A DNA stretch of 5,576 bases from positions 1 to 5,576 of the forward strand of contig JAUWAH010000193.1 in assembly GCA_030602145.1 (NCBI GenBank), in the 5' to 3' direction. This DNA comes from Desulfobulbus sp. (GTDB taxonomy: Bacteria; Desulfobacterota; Desulfobulbia; Desulfobulbales; Desulfobulbaceae). Of the stretch, positions 5,046 through 5,576 are shown piece by piece (the stretch's first letter is position 1; the number at the start of each line of letters is the position of its first letter). A program made the translations under genes and the position numbers. The notes beneath the pieces are model-generated. The model was given only the letters and a program-made list of their open reading frames with translations. It did no database searches and was not told the origin of the DNA.

Positions 5046-5576
5046 ATTATCCGGTTTGGCAACTCGATATGTTCGGTGGCGGTCTGCTGGTCGTGCTGAT
5101 CGCCGTCTTCCATGTGTACATAGCCCACTTTGCGGTGGGCGGCGGTCTCTTCCTGGTGCTGACCGAACGCAAGGCACAACGGGAAAACAACCCGGCGATC
5201 CTCGCCTATGTGCATCGGCACGCCCGCTTTTTCCTCGTCCTCACCATGGTCGCCGGCGCAATCAGCGGAGTGGGCATCTGGTTCATCATCTCCCTGCTCA
5301 ACCCGGCCGCCACCTCGATTCTGATTCACACCTTTGTCTTCTTCTGGGCTTCGGAGTGGGTCTTTTTCCTCATCGAAATCGTTGCTCTCTTCCTGTATGC
5401 CTACACCTTCGGCCGGATGCCACCCCAACGCCATCAAGCCCTCGGCTGGATCTATTTCGGGGCCGCCTGGATGTCGCTCTTCTTCATCAACGGCATCATC
5501 GGCTTCATGCTGACCCCCGGCGACTGGTTGCAGGACGGCAACATCTGGGCGGCCTTCTTCAACCCGAGTTTCTGGC
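5042..5576 (+). CDS. CydA-like cytochrome bd-type oxidase subunit I (3' truncated)
   Basis: The first 178 residues are open to the window edge, while CydA homologues are about 430-520 residues long. Features in order: an N-terminal amphipathic stretch; helix I with FHVYIAHFAVGGGLF, where H24 fits the CydA high-spin heme ligand (E. coli H19) and H29 is an additional His; a loop with ERKAQRENN; helix II (about 62-86); helix III with WASEWVFFLIEIVALF, whose E105 and E112 correspond closely to the conserved helix-III glutamates of CydA (E99/E107), implicated in heme and proton-channel function; and helix IV, MSLFFINGIIGFMLTPGDW, matching the CydA stretch ending in NGWMQNP. It keeps the catalytic-type acidic residues that its upstream partner lacks, so it is the likelier redox core. 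The quinol-binding Q-loop, H186-like and Met393-like ligands would lie to the right of the window. It could be a true oxygen reductase or one of the bd-like quinol-oxidising modules linked to cytochrome c. Confidence 0.83.
   Translation, partial: MNYPVWQLDMFGGGLLVVLIAVFHVYIAHFAVGGGLFLVLTERKAQRENNPAILAYVHRHARFFLVLTMVAGAISGVGIWFIISLLNPAATSILIHTFVFFWASEWVFFLIEIVALFLYAYTFGRMPPQRHQALGWIYFGAAWMSLFFINGIIGFMLTPGDWLQDGNIWAAFFNPSFW

Noticed and set aside
4431..5177. Minus-strand open frame (248 codons) opposite the CydA-like genes
   Set aside because: It is a polar, Gln/Gly/Glu-rich translation typical of the antisense of hydrophobic membrane genes, spans the junction of two real genes, and has no motif.

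Overview
The window comes from a GC-rich bacterium that makes selenoproteins. The best guess is an anaerobic or microaerophilic deltaproteobacterium-type organism (Desulfobacterota/Desulfuromonadota). This rests on a selenocysteine-containing SelD, a Desulfovibrio-style single-cluster [4Fe-4S] ferredoxin, an Fe-S-type PurF and a cytochrome bd-like membrane complex. The lineage is an inference from protein style; there is no rRNA or other marker here to fix it.

Layout from left to right: (1) the C-terminal two thirds of an M20-family metallopeptidase of the tripeptidase-T-like group, reading rightward and cut by the left edge. (2) A 100-bp convergent gap holding a perfect 9-bp hairpin. (3) selD (selenophosphate synthetase), reading leftward from 1958 to 891. 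Its catalytic residue is encoded by an in-frame UGA at 1907-1905, followed by a bacterial SECIS-like hairpin, so a naive gene call would lose the first 29 residues. (4) A 203-bp AT-rich divergent intergenic region between selD and purF. It holds a terminator-like hairpin with T-runs on both strands, a distant 9-bp segment that can pair with one hairpin arm, and a repeated GTTGAAAA motif. (5) purF (glutamine PRPP amidotransferase), with a 15-residue propeptide and the cysteines of the Fe-S class. (6) A small ferredoxin gene 25 bp behind purF. (7) A 144-bp gap with a plausible promoter and a 10-bp palindrome. (8) Two translationally coupled membrane-protein genes, the second cut by the right edge. 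Both resemble the CydA subunit of cytochrome bd, and each carries its own strong Shine-Dalgarno.

Functionally these are separate small modules: peptide turnover, selenium activation (SelD supplies selenophosphate for tRNA-Sec and needs selenium incorporation to make itself), the first step of purine synthesis with an adjacent electron carrier, and a quinol-linked respiratory complex. No mobile elements, CRISPR arrays, tRNAs or rRNAs were seen. No gene-free stretch exceeds about 205 bp. The most notable items are the UGA-encoded SelD, the selD/purF intergenic RNA structure, and the tandem CydA-like pair.
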